Shown: one piece after another, positions 33,778 to 44,106 of the stretch
How the letters are laid out: each line of letters opens with the position of its first letter
Position numbering within the stretch: position 1 is the stretch's first letter
NCBI GenBank assembly: GCA_949752735.1
Contig: OX457036.1
Coordinates: 5,425,676 to 5,489,675, forward strand
Source of the DNA: Lumbricus terrestris
Lineage: Eukaryota; Annelida; Clitellata; Crassiclitellata; Lumbricidae
Direction: 5' to 3'
Length of the DNA: 64,000 bases
The notes under the pieces: model-generated
The model's input: only the letters and a program-made list of their open reading frames with translations
Databases searched by the model: none
What the model was told of the DNA's origin: nothing
Program-made: the position numbers and the translations under genes

Positions 33778-34371
33778 TCTATATCTATAAGAGACGATGT
33801 GGCTATGTTTGTATGTATGTTTGTATATTTGTCCAGAATGCACGCTCACAGTTTTTGAGCTTTTCACTCCAAACCTTCAGTACTGTGTAGGTCTCGGCAC
33901 GAGACGCAAAGTCGAGGGTTTGGCGATTCTCTACCACCATGGGGGCCAGGGTGGAGGGCGAAACCCCCCATTTTTTTCAAACAAACTCAGCTATTGATTT
34001 GAAATTGTTTTCCTAGATAGAGGTCAATCAGAACCACCCGGATCAGTGGTTGGCAAATCTCTACCACCATGGGTGCCAGGGTGCGGGGGTCGAAAACTCT
34101 ATTTTTCGCTATTGGGGTGGGGGTGGAGTGGGAGTGGAGTTCGGGTGGAGGGTGGGGGTGGGGTGGAGAGGGATAGAGTGGGAGGTGGGGGTGGGGTGGA
34201 GTGAGGGTGGAGGAGTGGGGGTGGGATGGGGTGGAAATTTTCGTCAAACCCAAATTTCTCCGGTGGCGTACCGGTATAGAGGTCGGTGTGTGGTGGGGTG
34301 GGGTGTGGTGGGGTTGTGGCCGAGCGGATCGAATCCTAAATTTCCCGGGCAACGCCGGGTACCCCAGCTAG
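33778..34371 (+). mobile_element. Non-autonomous Helitron, 594 bp
   Basis: Starts TCTATATCTATAAGAGACG after A (33777), with the usual TGTTTGTATGTATGTTTGTA stretch. It ends with the hairpin CCCGGGCAACGCCGGG, TACCCCAG and CTAG (34368-34371) before T. A related sequence without the insertion lies 160 bp further on (34528-34660), placing the insertion exactly between A and T. No RepHel protein is encoded; the interior is GGGTGG-rich. Confidence 0.87.
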
Positions 34372-34660
34372 TACTTATAAAATAGTTTGTATATATTTCA
34401 ATGTATAAAGGCTCATGATTTTTCTCACTTTGTAATAGATGACTGCCACTGTGAACGATGGTCAATATTGCGATTTGCTCACACACCCTTAAGTAGGTTT
34501 AAACAGACCTAATATATTTGAAATGTTCGACCAGTGGTTAATTTTTGAGCCCGAACGTACCAAATATCGTTAACCAGTAGTTATTACTTATAAAATAGTT
34601 TGTATATCTTTCAATGTGCAATGATTTATAATAGCTGTGTTCACTTTGTAATAGATAAAA
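34372..34660 (+). repeat. Tandem unit pair containing the Helitron's empty site
   Basis: 34528-34655 repeats, in one piece, the sequence on both sides of the Helitron: TACTAAATATC...GTAGTTA on its left and TACTTATAAAATAGTTTGTA on its right. The unit is about 210 bp. Confidence 0.85.
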
Positions 34661-34748
34661 ATGACATTGAATGGCATTCGTATCGATATTATTGCTTAAG
34701 CCATTAAATAATGGATAACTAGCCTACTTTAATTGGCATGTCAATATA

Positions 34749-34925
34749 TGCGGTGTAGGGGGTACGTTCTAGCCCTTGGAGCCGGAAGGCTGAGGGTTCA
34801 AATACACCTCAAGCCGCAGCCTATGGACCTTAGCAAGTCCTCCACTGTCAAAATTGCTCATGAGCTTTGGCGTGAATTTCCGATTCAGTGTCCCTCTGAG
34901 CAGCTGCAACTGGGGAATCTGACGA
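34749..34925 (+). mobile_element. tRNA-headed SINE A, 3'-truncated
   Basis: Head GCGGTGTAGGGGGTACG with box B GGGTTCAAATAC, then AGCAAGTCCTCCACTG and TTTGGCGTGAATTTCCGATT. The tail is lost. Confidence 0.75.
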
Positions 34926-35059
34926 GGTGATGATCAACATCATTAGTAACGACAACATTCTGCAGGCGTTTAATCTAGCATGAAGTTTACTTAGCTACAA
35001 GATAAAGGAAGTGATAATTTTTCTAAAGTCGAGTAGCCTGTTTAAGCTCAACAGCAGGT

Positions 35060-35285
35060 TGTGCTCATGCACAGCCACCAAGCTGAATCGTAACTTCTCG
35101 GTGGATAGTCCCCCCGCTTTGGAACGGGCTCCCCTTGTCGCTGCGCTTATTCCCCATGGTCCACTCTGACTCTGTCTATGCACATTAAAATATTCCGATT
35201 CAGCTGTATTGGGACCGGAAGAGCTTCGGAGTTCTCGCCTTGAAGGGGCGATATGTAAGTCCTCGTAACGAATCAATGAATCTAT
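35060..35285 (+). pseudogene. L2-like LINE 3' end with its tail
   Basis: One frame reads VPPLWNGLPLSLRLFPMVHS, the P-x-L-W-N-x-L-P-x-S-L-R hallmark of L2/CR1 C-termini. About 60 bases on comes GCTTCGGAGTTCTCGCCTTG, then AAGGGGCG and AATCAATGAATC, which is the 3' tail also seen on SINE A. This links the SINE tail to an L2-type LINE. Confidence 0.6.
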
Positions 35286-35350
35286 GAAACGCGCCGTGAT
35301 CTTAAGCACCTGTAAATCAGTGTTATCTATAAATTATAAATACCTAATGA

Positions 35351-37519
35351 CTCACGGATTGCGGAACAGACCACGAGATAATAGTGGCTACATTACAGCT
35401 AAAGTTGAAGAAGTTGAAGAGAGGCAAAAGACTGACCAGTTTCGATTGCAAAGGCATAACACCAGAATACAGGGTGGAGATAATGAATAGGTTTGAGATC
35501 TTAAAGAGAGACGATACAACGGAAGAGGAGGATGCAAACAAGCTATGGACAAAGATGAAAACTGCGATTCAGGAGGCGGCGGAGAAACATGTACCAAAGA
35601 AAACGTCAAGGAAAATTACACCATGGCTATCCAAAGAGGCCATTGAGGTGGCAATGGAAAGGAGAGTAGCAAAAAAGGAAGGGAATAGGGATAGGGTAAA
35701 AACATTGAATAAGGCCTTCCAAAGGAAGGCAAGGGAGGATAAGGAAAACCATCTCAAGGAAATGTGCAAGGAGATGGAGGAAGAAGGGAAGAAAGGAAGA
35801 ACTAAAGAACTGTTCGCAAAGATAAAGGAAATAACAAAGACAGCAGGCCCTAGAATGGGATCACTCAAGACAAAGGATGGGAAGATAATAGGAGACGAGG
35901 AGGAGATGAAGGCAAGGTGGAGAGAGTATACGGAAGAGCTGTACAAGGAGGACGAACGTGTCGTGAAGGAAAACATCAAAATAGAGGAAGTTGAAAACGA
36001 ACCAGAGATATTGGAGGCAGAGGTGGAGTGGGCGATAAAACAGTTAAAGGACAACAAAGCGCCAGGACACGATGGAATACCTATAGAACTGGTAAAAGCG
36101 GGAGATGAAGCAGTGGTGAGGAATATTACAAAGCTATGCAATCAAATCTGGAGAACTGGGGAGTGGCCGGAGGATTGGAAAAGGTCAGTGTTCATACCAA
36201 TATTCAAGAAAGGAGACGCGAGAGAGTGTGGAAATTATCGAACGATAGCGATGATATCGCACACGAGCAAAATACTACTCAAAATAATCCACAAAAGAAT
36301 GGAGAAGACAATTGAAAGAGAATTACCAGCCAACCAAGCGGGATTCAGGAAGGCGCGTGGAACGCGTGATCACATCGCCAATATAAGGTGGATTATGGAG
36401 AGACAGAGGGAGTACGGGCAAGAGGTGCATATGTGTTTTATAGACTACAGCAAGGCGTTTGATTGCATAGACCATACACTACTGTGGAGGACACTAATCG
36501 AGATGGGAATTCCGAAGCATCTGGTTAAACTACTGAAAGGCCTTTACGTGGATCAAGAGGCGGTTATAAGAACTGAATATGGAGACACAGAGAAATTTAA
36601 AATAAGGAAAGGAGTGAGGCAGGGGTGCATTTTGTCCCCTTTCCTGTTCAATCTGTATGCCGAGAGAATTATGAGGAGGGCTGGATTGGAGGAGGCAACA
36701 GAGGGGGTAAGGATAGCGGGGAAAATACTGAATAATTCGAGGTACGCTGATGATACGACATTATTGGCGGGTAAGAAGGACAACCTGGCCGAGTTAATAA
36801 GAAGAGTCAGGATGGAAAGCGAAAAGGCGGGACTATACTTCAATGTAAAGAAAACAAAAGTTATGACAACTGCAACATGGGAAAACTTTGAGGTGGATGG
36901 AGAAACGATAGAGGTAGTATCGAGCTTCACATTCCTGGGATCTATGTTAGAGAAGGAGGGAAGATGTGATATGGAAATAAGGCGGAGGGTATCAATGGGA
37001 AAAACGGCAATGAACGGTCTGGGAAATATTTGGAAAGATAAATATGTGAGCAGGGAAACAAAGAAAAGACTGGTAAGAGCACTGATCTTCCCGGTCGTCC
37101 TATATGGATGCGAAACATGGACAAAGACACTGGATATGGAAAAGAAAATCAACGCGTGCGAGATGTGGATTTGGAGAAAAATGTTAAGGATTTCATGGAC
37201 GGAGAAGAGAACTAACGAATCGGTGCGTGAGGAGCTCGGAATAGAGAGAGATGAGACACTACAGCAAACAGCGACTTGGAGGAAATTGAGCTACTTCGGC
37301 CATGTGATGAGATCTAACGGTTTGGAGAAGGAGCTGATGACGGCATGCGGTGAGGGAAGGAGGAGACGCGGAAGACCAAGGAAGAGATGGTTGGATGAGG
37401 TACAGGAAAAGTCTGGCATGAACTTGGAGGAGCTGAGAGAGGCAACAAGAGAGAGGGGACACTGGAGAGGATACATCAAGAATATCGCCAGAGCTCCAAG
37501 AGCTGACGGCACCAGGTGA
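35351..37519 (+). CDS. RTE-type (BovB-like) LINE polyprotein, 5'-truncated, open
   Basis: The frame opens just after TAA TGA at 35345-35350 with TDCGTDHEIIVATLQLKLKK, the end of an APE-type endonuclease (D-C-x-S-D-H position). It then runs uninterrupted for about 720 codons. Counting from the GTG at 35384, the reverse transcriptase shows FIDYSKAFDCIDH (about 350), GVRQGCILSPFLFNLYAE (about 410) and RYADDTTLL (about 452). After it come VLYGCETWT, YFGHVMR and GRRRRGRPRKRWLDEV (about 660). The order and wording are those of RTE/BovB elements. Most of the endonuclease is missing, so the copy cannot be autonomous. The long open frame suggests recent insertion. Confidence 0.93.
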   Translation, partial: LTDCGTDHEIIVATLQLKLKKLKRGKRLTSFDCKGITPEYRVEIMNRFEILKRDDTTEEEDANKLWTKMKTAIQEAAEKHVPKKTSRKITPWLSKEAIEVAMERRVAKKEGNRDRVKTLNKAFQRKAREDKENHLKEMCKEMEEEGKKGRTKELFAKIKEITKTAGPRMGSLKTKDGKIIGDEEEMKARWREYTEELYKEDERVVKENIKIEEVENEPEILEAEVEWAIKQLKDNKAPGHDGIPIELVKAGDEAVVRNITKLCNQIWRTGEWPEDWKRSVFIPIFKKGDARECGNYRTIAMISHTSKILLKIIHKRMEKTIERELPANQAGFRKARGTRDHIANIRWIMERQREYGQEVHMCFIDYSKAFDCIDHTLLWRTLIEMGIPKHLVKLLKGLYVDQEAVIRTEYGDTEKFKIRKGVRQGCILSPFLFNLYAERIMRRAGLEEATEGVRIAGKILNNSRYADDTTLLAGKKDNLAELIRRVRMESEKAGLYFNVKKTKVMTTATWENFEVDGETIEVVSSFTFLGSMLEKEGRCDMEIRRRVSMGKTAMNGLGNIWKDKYVSRETKKRLVRALIFPVVLYGCETWTKTLDMEKKINACEMWIWRKMLRISWTEKRTNESVREELGIERDETLQQTATWRKLSYFGHVMRSNGLEKELMTACGEGRRRRGRPRKRWLDEVQEKSGMNLEELREATRERGHWRGYIKNIARAPRADGTR

Positions 37520-37682
37520 CCAGGTGAATGACTCATACTCTACACAATCAGCGTTTGGTTTTGTGTTAAGTCCGTTGAGAATAACTGCTTTAAACCGATG
37601 ACTTATAATATTATACAGTTTGATCCCCAGGGAACAACTGTGACATTTTGTACGCATACGGTATCTCAAAACTACCCCTTTA

Positions 37683-37912
37683 TCAGTACTGAGAAAGAAC
37701 GCGCTTCTGAGTAGTCGCTTTGAAGGGGCGCTCTGTAAATTTTCGTAATGAATAAATAAACACAGACAAATTAAACGCAGCAATGAGAAAGGAATGAATA
37801 AAGCAATAACATCTCAAACTATCCGTTTCGCTGTTCTGGAGTCGGGAGCGCTTCTGAGTAATCGCATAACGGGCGCTTAGCAAATCTTCGTAAGGAATGA
37901 ATGAACGAATCA
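37683..37912 (+). repeat. Two L2/SINE A-type tails in tandem
   Basis: CGCGCTTCTGAGTAGTCGCT then TTGAAGGGGCGCTC, ATGAATAAATAAAC at 37690-37760, and a diverged repeat ending GAATGAATGAACGAATC at 37845-37910. They lie 3' of the RTE frame but resemble the L2-like tail at 35.2 kb. Confidence 0.6.
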
Positions 37913-38408
37913 TCCCTCATGGCGTTGCTAGGAAACGTTTGTCATTTGTGCAATATTAAAAGTGAAGGACTCGTTCGAAGACCCTATGCTGAGTAACCAA
38001 CCCATTGGAGAGGAAAACAGACCAACCCGTGCTGTCGGAATTAGACGGCGGACACCGTTTTTAAGCAATTTATCGGAGCTTATAATGATGGTTTCATTGC
38101 CGCTGTTTGCAACATGATTGAAGCTGCGTGATTCCAAGAGCTACTTAACGTTATCGCCAGCATTTGTCGGGACAGACCAATAAACACTAACATCAGCTGC
38201 TGGAGATTGCGAGTTATTGATGATCGAGGTTAGCGCGCAGAACTTGGGTGGTTTTGGGTATTGGAGTATCCATACCTTTTTAATAGCATCTTGACGTAGG
38301 GAAGGCCGCTGACGTGGACATTAATTATTTTGATTTGTGAACTGCCCTCATCATTCCTATATATAGTCGTCAATAAATAGCCTACGTGTATAGCTATCTA
38401 ACAATATA
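37913..38408. other. Non-coding stretch, no feature recognised
   Basis: No exon or repeat family recognised. Confidence 0.45.
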
Positions 38409-38734
38409 TACAGGGTGGCTCAAAAAAAAAACGTACCACCGGGGAAAATGCGATATCTTCGCAGCCGATCGAACTTTTTCTGCGAAAATTTTCCAATTTG
38501 TAGGGGAATGAATTTCCAACAATACCTGAAAGTTTCATTTGAAACTTTTCATGTTTGCAAAAGTTACAGCTGTTCAAACTTAAAATTTCGTTTTTTCAAT
38601 TATCCGCGGAAAATTGACGTCACTTGTAGATTTCCAAGTCATATGATATCACTTTTCACTACGACCTCAGCATTCCGTTTTGCAGTTTATTGTAAGGTAT
38701 AATGAGAGTGTCCACTCCCTGCCTTAACACAAGC

Positions 38735-39400
38735 TCAAATTCTTTTTGTGAAGCTCAGTATGGCCTTGTTGGTCGGGTCCTGCGGCAACTGACCCCACAT
38801 TAGCAGCAAGACTTGCTTCAGCTGGCCAATGTTCTCCAACTTGGGATTAAATGTCTTGCAGCGTTCCAGCATAGCTCCCCAGACGTGATAAACAAGAGGG
38901 TTAAGGTCTGGCGAGTTTGTAAATCATCTTTGCCAATGCATTTACTTCAGTTGATGTCAATAAGGTAGCGCCATCATAATCAACCTTGCCGTGCGAGCAA
39001 GCAGGCGCACTGTCCTGCTGCATAATAAAACCAGATGTTAGAGCATACCTGGTCTTCAATGAGTCTGGGTAAGCGAGTTCAATGATGAGTTTGACATCTA
39101 ACCTACTGAATGGGATTAATTGCAGTCTTTTCTTGCAGCCGCAACACACGCCGGCATATCTGATGCCGAAACCACGATTTGCTTTGCAAACTTGACCTTT
39201 CGATTACCAAGCGAATTTCGTGAAAATCGCGCTTTTTCCGTCAGATCAAGCGACCACTTCCTGCCTCTCTTCCGACATCTGATCTTCGTTACATAAACAC
39301 GTTTGCAGATAGTCTTCAATGTGCTCAGGCTCCACTTTTCACTGGGTATTTTGCTATGATCACGCGATGTCTCAGTCTCTGTTCATGCAAAGTCCGAGTT
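38735..39400 (-). pseudogene. Mariner-type transposase relic
   Basis: Pieces in shifting frames include ICKRVYVTKIRCRKRGRKW, FAKQIVVSASD, FIMQQDSAPACSHGK (first D of the catalytic domain: Q-Q-D-x-A-P-x-H-like) and NSPDLNPLVYHVWGAM (the N-S-P-D-L-N-P-x-x-x-x-W motif). It ends AILSFTKRI and a stop at 38735-38737. At least two frameshifts are present, and the N-terminal part lies beyond the inserted element. Confidence 0.85.
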
Positions 39401-39660
39401 CCCATTTCGTGGGGTGAGAATCATAAGGTCGTATCGTAAGAGAAGTCATTCTTGGCAAAACGGATTTTTATATTGCAACGCATATATCAATTCACACAGT
39501 CACTCTGAATGCACTTGTTTTATACATCTACCATCAAAGTAATGTACTTAATTATGTAATATGTATGATCTGATAATATTTTATGAAATGACCTTATAAA
39601 AGCCCAAAAGACTTTGTGATCCTCACTCAAAGAAGTGAAAAGGTCATTAGTATGCGAGGA

Positions 39661-42175
39661 TCACAAGGGCGTATCATTATGTACAGAGTCGCATTCCATC
39701 TGAGAGTGACCAGATTCCATGAATATATGTTCAATGGTAACTATAGGCAACTCGCGTATGGCACGAAGACACATGGTTGCAAAGTTAATGTTACGGTTTT
39801 GTCCACCACATGTGTCAGAGTACATGACAACCTTAGTGATTTGTTGAGACAGACTACCCAAGTATTTGAAAATACATGTTGCTATCTCACAACTTCCCCT
39901 CCCAGCCTTTGCTTCGTGCCACATATAATTTACGCACTTCTTATCGCTCAAGCTGTAGACCAGTGCTGTCCAACCTTTTTGGTACCGCGGGCCGCAAAAG
40001 CAAGATTCTTGAAGCCGAGGGCCGCAACAGAAAACTCAAAAGCAGTGGCTAAAATTTTTTGATAATATATATACATGTATAATATTAACATTGAAGCGAT
40101 ATATTGAAGTTTAATATGGAATGATTATATCAGTCTATCAATCTTGCTATTTACGTATGAAATTTATTTGCCGCCGGTTTAAGATAGCTATTCAGAGATG
40201 CTCCCGACCAAGGAATGGCCAAAGAGGAAAGTCTTGAGCAGTCTATGGAAAGAGTTCGACAGGTTCCACAGGAATATTAATAATGAATAATAGCATGTGA
40301 AATACACAAACCACGATTGTCATGCTTCAAAATAGTTGAGCACCAAAATGTGCAAGGTGGCATTTATCCCTGCCTTACACTCAGTTTCGTCGCCCAGGCA
40401 GTTTGCCAGCTCAGCTCTTCATTACGTCGAGCAGTAAATTTTTAGGCTAAGATCCACTTTATGACTGGGCGAATTTCCTGCTCTAGCTTTCATAAAAATT
40501 CGTCGAAGCCAGAATCTCCGTCAAAAGAGCTAGCAGTCGGACCAGAAAGTGCAAAGACATCGCCATTCGGTTGGCCATTGTGTCTTAAATTGTTTCTTTC
40601 TAATCCTTAGAACTATAACTCGACTATCTCTCGAAAGAATGGTCACAGTCATTTTACAGACGTGCTGTATACTCTGTAGCCGACACATCCCTGCAGGGAC
40701 TGACTAGAAGTTAACGGTTTGTGATAGTTTGCGGGTCGTGAGCTTGTAGACGTCGGACCCTGGACGCCACATAATTATCTCTCTCACCTTACAGTAAAAA
40801 GAGCTGTCAAGACCAGAAGTCGTGTGTCAATCTACAGATAGACTATACGGGAACCTAACCCCAGGAAAAGAAAGAAGAGATTTAGTTTTCGGATTGACCT
40901 TTCTGATAGCATTGCAAATCGACAACTGTCATAACATCAATGACGAAAATAAACGCTCAAGTCGACCAGTGACTTTATCCTTTACTTCATTTTACAAAAA
41001 GTGCACAAATTTAGCGAGCCCGTGCGGGCCACTTGAAATCACCTCGCGGGCCGCATGCGGCCCGCGGGCCGCACGTTGGACAGCACTGCTGTAGACAGTC
41101 AGATTGTAAGTCGACAGCTTCCGTTTATAGAACAGTGAGCTGACATTTAATTTAGGCGATTGGAGAACTTGCTGAAGATCAAATGTCACAGCATGCACTG
41201 TTTCACTTGTCTTTGCCTCATTTTTGTGTGCTTCCTTCTGTTCCCTGACTCTTTCTTTTCTTGCATGATGAGCAAGGTGTTCCACTTCTTTGTCTGCTCT
41301 CTCACGTTCTGTCATATTTTGAAATGCAGAACAAAAGTTACAGGCATCCTTTTTTGACTTGTGGAAAGATATATTGAAATCTGTATTAAAAATATCTCGA
41401 TAAAATTTAAGATTTTCTGGTTTAACGTTTTCCAACGAACACATCTCAGTGTACAGTTCGTGCATTTTCTTTACAGAAAGATTTGAATCGAGATATTTTT
41501 TCTGTGAGCTAGCACGACCATAGTGTGATTCTAAAGCAGGGAAGCTACGAATATGTTCCCGAATCTTCTCTCTGACATCTTCCGTCTTCTTTGATCCAGG
41601 TTGATGTCTTCCTCTCTGATCACTAACAGCAAAACCAGTTTCTTCTTCTTTTTCCTTGGCTATTTTAACAGTTTTCTCACCTATATCAAGTGTCTTGAGA
41701 AACATTTTCTTACACACCTGTATCCGCTGATCACCATTCGTGAAGTAATACAGGAATGTGTTCTTGCGACGGCTTAGTTTACGTTTGTGTGTTTGTTTTG
41801 GTACAACCACAACGTGAAATCGAATAAAGTCCATCTGCCTGGTTTTGTCAGCAATTTTCCAATAGTTCTCAAATATTGTTTTTCGTATAGATAAAGCCAT
41901 TTTGTCTGAACACATGTGTTTACATTTAGCACAATCAACGTCTTTCATAGCCCTACGCCAGGACGCACACTATCCGAATCACTAATTAGGAAAATTTATA
42001 TAATACATACGTAAGATCTGATCCATAGCCTATCATCGGATTCTTCCGATGACAGTGCACTCGATGGACAATAATCTTCATCTCTTGAATCATCCAATTC
42101 ATCGGAATCGGATTCTAAACACTGTTCTAGAGCTTGTTTCAGGGAAAATGTTTTGCGCAACGATCTGTCAGCCAT
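39661..42175 (-). pseudogene. Transposon protein with YSDTCGGQNRN motif (DUF7869-like), split by a hAT insertion
   Basis: Exon 1 (42175-42011) starts MADRSLRKTFSLKQALEQ and is rich in Ser/Asp/Glu. A 41-bp intron with GTATGT donor follows, then exon 2 from 41969. Exon 2 reads CASWRRAMKDVDCAKCKHMC (Cys cluster), KSKKDACNFCSAFQ (second Cys cluster, about residue 260), AVTFDLQQVL (possible first acidic residue) and stops being collinear at the hAT insertion. Past that insertion (39960 down) come VNYMWHEAKAGRGSCEIA, MYSDTCGGQNRN and ESGHSQMECDS, stop at 39661. Removing the insert and one target copy leaves the frame in phase, about 445 residues. I remember this family from many invertebrate gene models and, unverified, as Pfam DUF7869. 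A DDE/RNase H-like transposase is an inference. Confidence 0.75.
39961..41088. mobile_element. Non-autonomous hAT element, 1128 bp
   Basis: Termini CAGTGCTGTCCAACCTTTTT and (inverse) CAGTGCTGTCCAACGTGCGG share 14 perfect bases, followed on both sides by a CCGCGGGCCGC word. CTGTAGAC at 39953-39960 and 41089-41096 is a perfect 8-bp target duplication. No transposase domain is recognisable inside. Confidence 0.95.
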
Positions 42176-42860
42176 TTTCTTTGTTTACCGTTATTATGAA
42201 AAGTGATAGCTTCCAGTTAGTTACGACCTTGTGATCCGCAACTTCTCACATACGACCTTATGATTCTCACCCAAACAATATAAACGTCAATACGACCTTG
42301 TTTCTCAAGCTGTATCTCGATCATTACTGCATATACATACGTCTTTGTTGCACTAGATTGTGGCCCTTTCCTTGCTTAATCAATAGAAACTAAAAAAAGC
42401 ATTTTTTCAAAATCTACACGATACGACCTTATGATTCTCACCCCACGATTTGATCTTTTGCAGAAACTTTGCCCATGACGTTCATTGTTTGGGTTCACCA
42501 ATTGAGACCTTAATCTATAAAATATCACCAAATACCAGCAGATTGCTTCATAAACAGCTTCTTTACAGCTCATAGTGAGGTCGTATGACATCATCATCAA
42601 TGAGTGTGTGTTGTAATTTGCCAAACATCCTAATGAAATCACTTGTATTGGAGCATGATTCTCCGGATAATTGAAAAAACGAAATTTTAAGTTTGAACAG
42701 CTGTAACTTTTGCAAACATGAAAAGTTTCAAATGAAACTTTCAGGGATTGTTGTATATTCATTCCCCTTCAAATTGTGAAATTTTCGCAGAAAAACACCA
42801 ATCGGCTGCGAAGATATCGCATTTTCCCCGGTGGTACGTTTTTTTTTGAGCCACCCTGTA

Positions 42861-43680
42861 TATACATATATATATACATACATGTATATATTGTTAAGTG
42901 TCCCTTAAGTGTTTCCAAGAGTGGGTTCCGTGAAGGCGAAGATAAGAGAAGAAATTGTATAAATTTTTATGATGGCTTTTTTTTATTCAATTATATATCA
43001 TATTCCGAAGGTTCTGCTGGAAATTGCAATCTGAGTTTCATTGATCAAAGCTGTATAATGGCTCGTATAAGAAATATAGGCTAATACACGAATATTCATC
43101 ATGCTTTGTTTAGGTTTGGCCACAGTCAGAAAATCCACATTTCAAAGGGGCTTGACAGCCTTAAAAAATTGATAAGCACTGTCTATTATTATATTTTATT
43201 ATAATGTATATTATGTATATATATATTATGTATATTATGATTCATTATTCATTACGAGAATTTATATAGTGCCTCTTCAAGATGACTACTCAATTACGCC
43301 CCCATCAACAGTCATAAGGTGAGAGACATAAACATTTAAAACGTTAATAGTATATTTTTTCAAATAATTAAGTTCGAAGAAAATGTTATTAGCGGATGAC
43401 GTGCTCGGTGACATCAACGGAAATCGATCGTCTATCGTCTGCTTCTATTTATATGGTAAATGGAACATTTAAAAGAGGTGTGTAATTAGTCAGACCGATG
43501 AGTGGCTTGTAACGTTTACTCAACGAATCCGCCATAACAACGACAATGAATCACACTCAACTGTTTAACATACTGTACTCTCAATATAGAATTAAATTGG
43601 TCATGCATATACAAAGATTATATCTTATGATGACATTACGATATTGTCTCTATAAGGTGGTGTAAGACATTCACTGTCAT
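42861..43680. other. Mostly non-coding; SINE/L2-type tail scrap and repeat shared with 24.2 kb
   Basis: GAGAATTTATATAGTGCCTC with ACTACTCAATTACGCC at about 43258-43305 is a tail scrap. 43463-43650 resembles 24209-24390. No gene recognised. Confidence 0.45.
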
Positions 43681-43681
43681 G

Positions 43682-43977
43682 CATGGGCGGAGACTTGCGG
43701 GGGACGAAAACGAGCGGCCGAAGATTTTGGGCGGACGAATGGCTGAGTCGCCGACGAAATTTTCCTTATTTTTACCGGCAAAAATTTCTGATGACCTTTT
43801 TTTAGTCATCACCTTGTTTTAAGATCTTTTTCTTCTTCTATCCTCTATCGTTGTGTCTTTCGTGAAGTGTATCCTAACACTCAACGATGGGGGGGAGGCA
43901 ATTGCATGGGCCGTCCCCCACCACACCACATCCATCGATTGGGACCGTCCCTCTGTCCCCCCAAGTCTCCGCCCATG
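43682..43977. mobile_element. hAT-type MITE, CATGGGCGGAGAC ends, 296 bp
   Basis: CATGGGCGGAGACTTG at both ends in inverted orientation; CTGTCATG is duplicated perfectly on both sides (43674-43681 and 43978-43985). The internal GATGAC...GTCATC hairpin is at 43790-43810. Confidence 0.92.
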
Positions 43978-44106
43978 CTGTCATGCTGAAGGTCGGCTAT
44001 CCACCCAGAGAACCCCATGGTTGACTCACGGTATAATTTCTTTGGCCTTGATCAACGAAGTTGAGTAATCGCGCAACCCCATGCATCGTTGGGTCAATTA
44101 TTTAGT

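Larger units (their letters stand above)
39408..42447 (-). mobile_element. Unclassified DNA transposon with a CGGQNRN-motif protein
   Basis: A 30-bp perfect terminal inverted repeat starts CGTGGGGTGAGAATCATAAG. ATTT lies on both sides (39404-39407 and 42448-42451), a likely 4-bp target duplication; because CG is its own complement, a 2-bp CG duplication with a 28-bp repeat is the alternative. TACGACCTTATGATTCTCAC-like motifs recur near both ends (about 42219, 42243, 42285, 42422; 39590-39680 inverted or diverged). It encodes one spliced protein on the minus strand and interrupts a mariner. It is interrupted itself by a hAT element. Confidence 0.8.
38411..42858 (-). mobile_element. Mariner/Tc1-type transposon, 4.45 kb with nested insertions
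   Basis: Both ends begin CAGGGTGGCTCAAAAAAAAA in inverted orientation, next to TA (38409-38410 and 42859-42860). The inverted repeats stay similar for about 195 bp (38411-38605 and 42664-42858). Between them lies a decayed mariner transposase on the minus strand, interrupted by a second transposon (39408-42447) that itself contains a hAT element (39961-41088). Without the insertions the mariner would be about 1.4 kb, a normal size. Confidence 0.9.

Noticed and set aside
36553..37152. 199-codon minus-strand frame opposite the RTE LINE
   Set aside because: Shadow of the strongly supported plus-strand reverse transcriptase frame.
39961..41088. Search for a hAT transposase within the nested hAT element
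   Set aside because: No RW/hATC or DDE motif was visible in any frame; the element is treated as non-autonomous.
40822..41094. 90-codon plus-strand frame in the hAT element
   Set aside because: Runs into the GC-rich terminal repeat and has no family resemblance.
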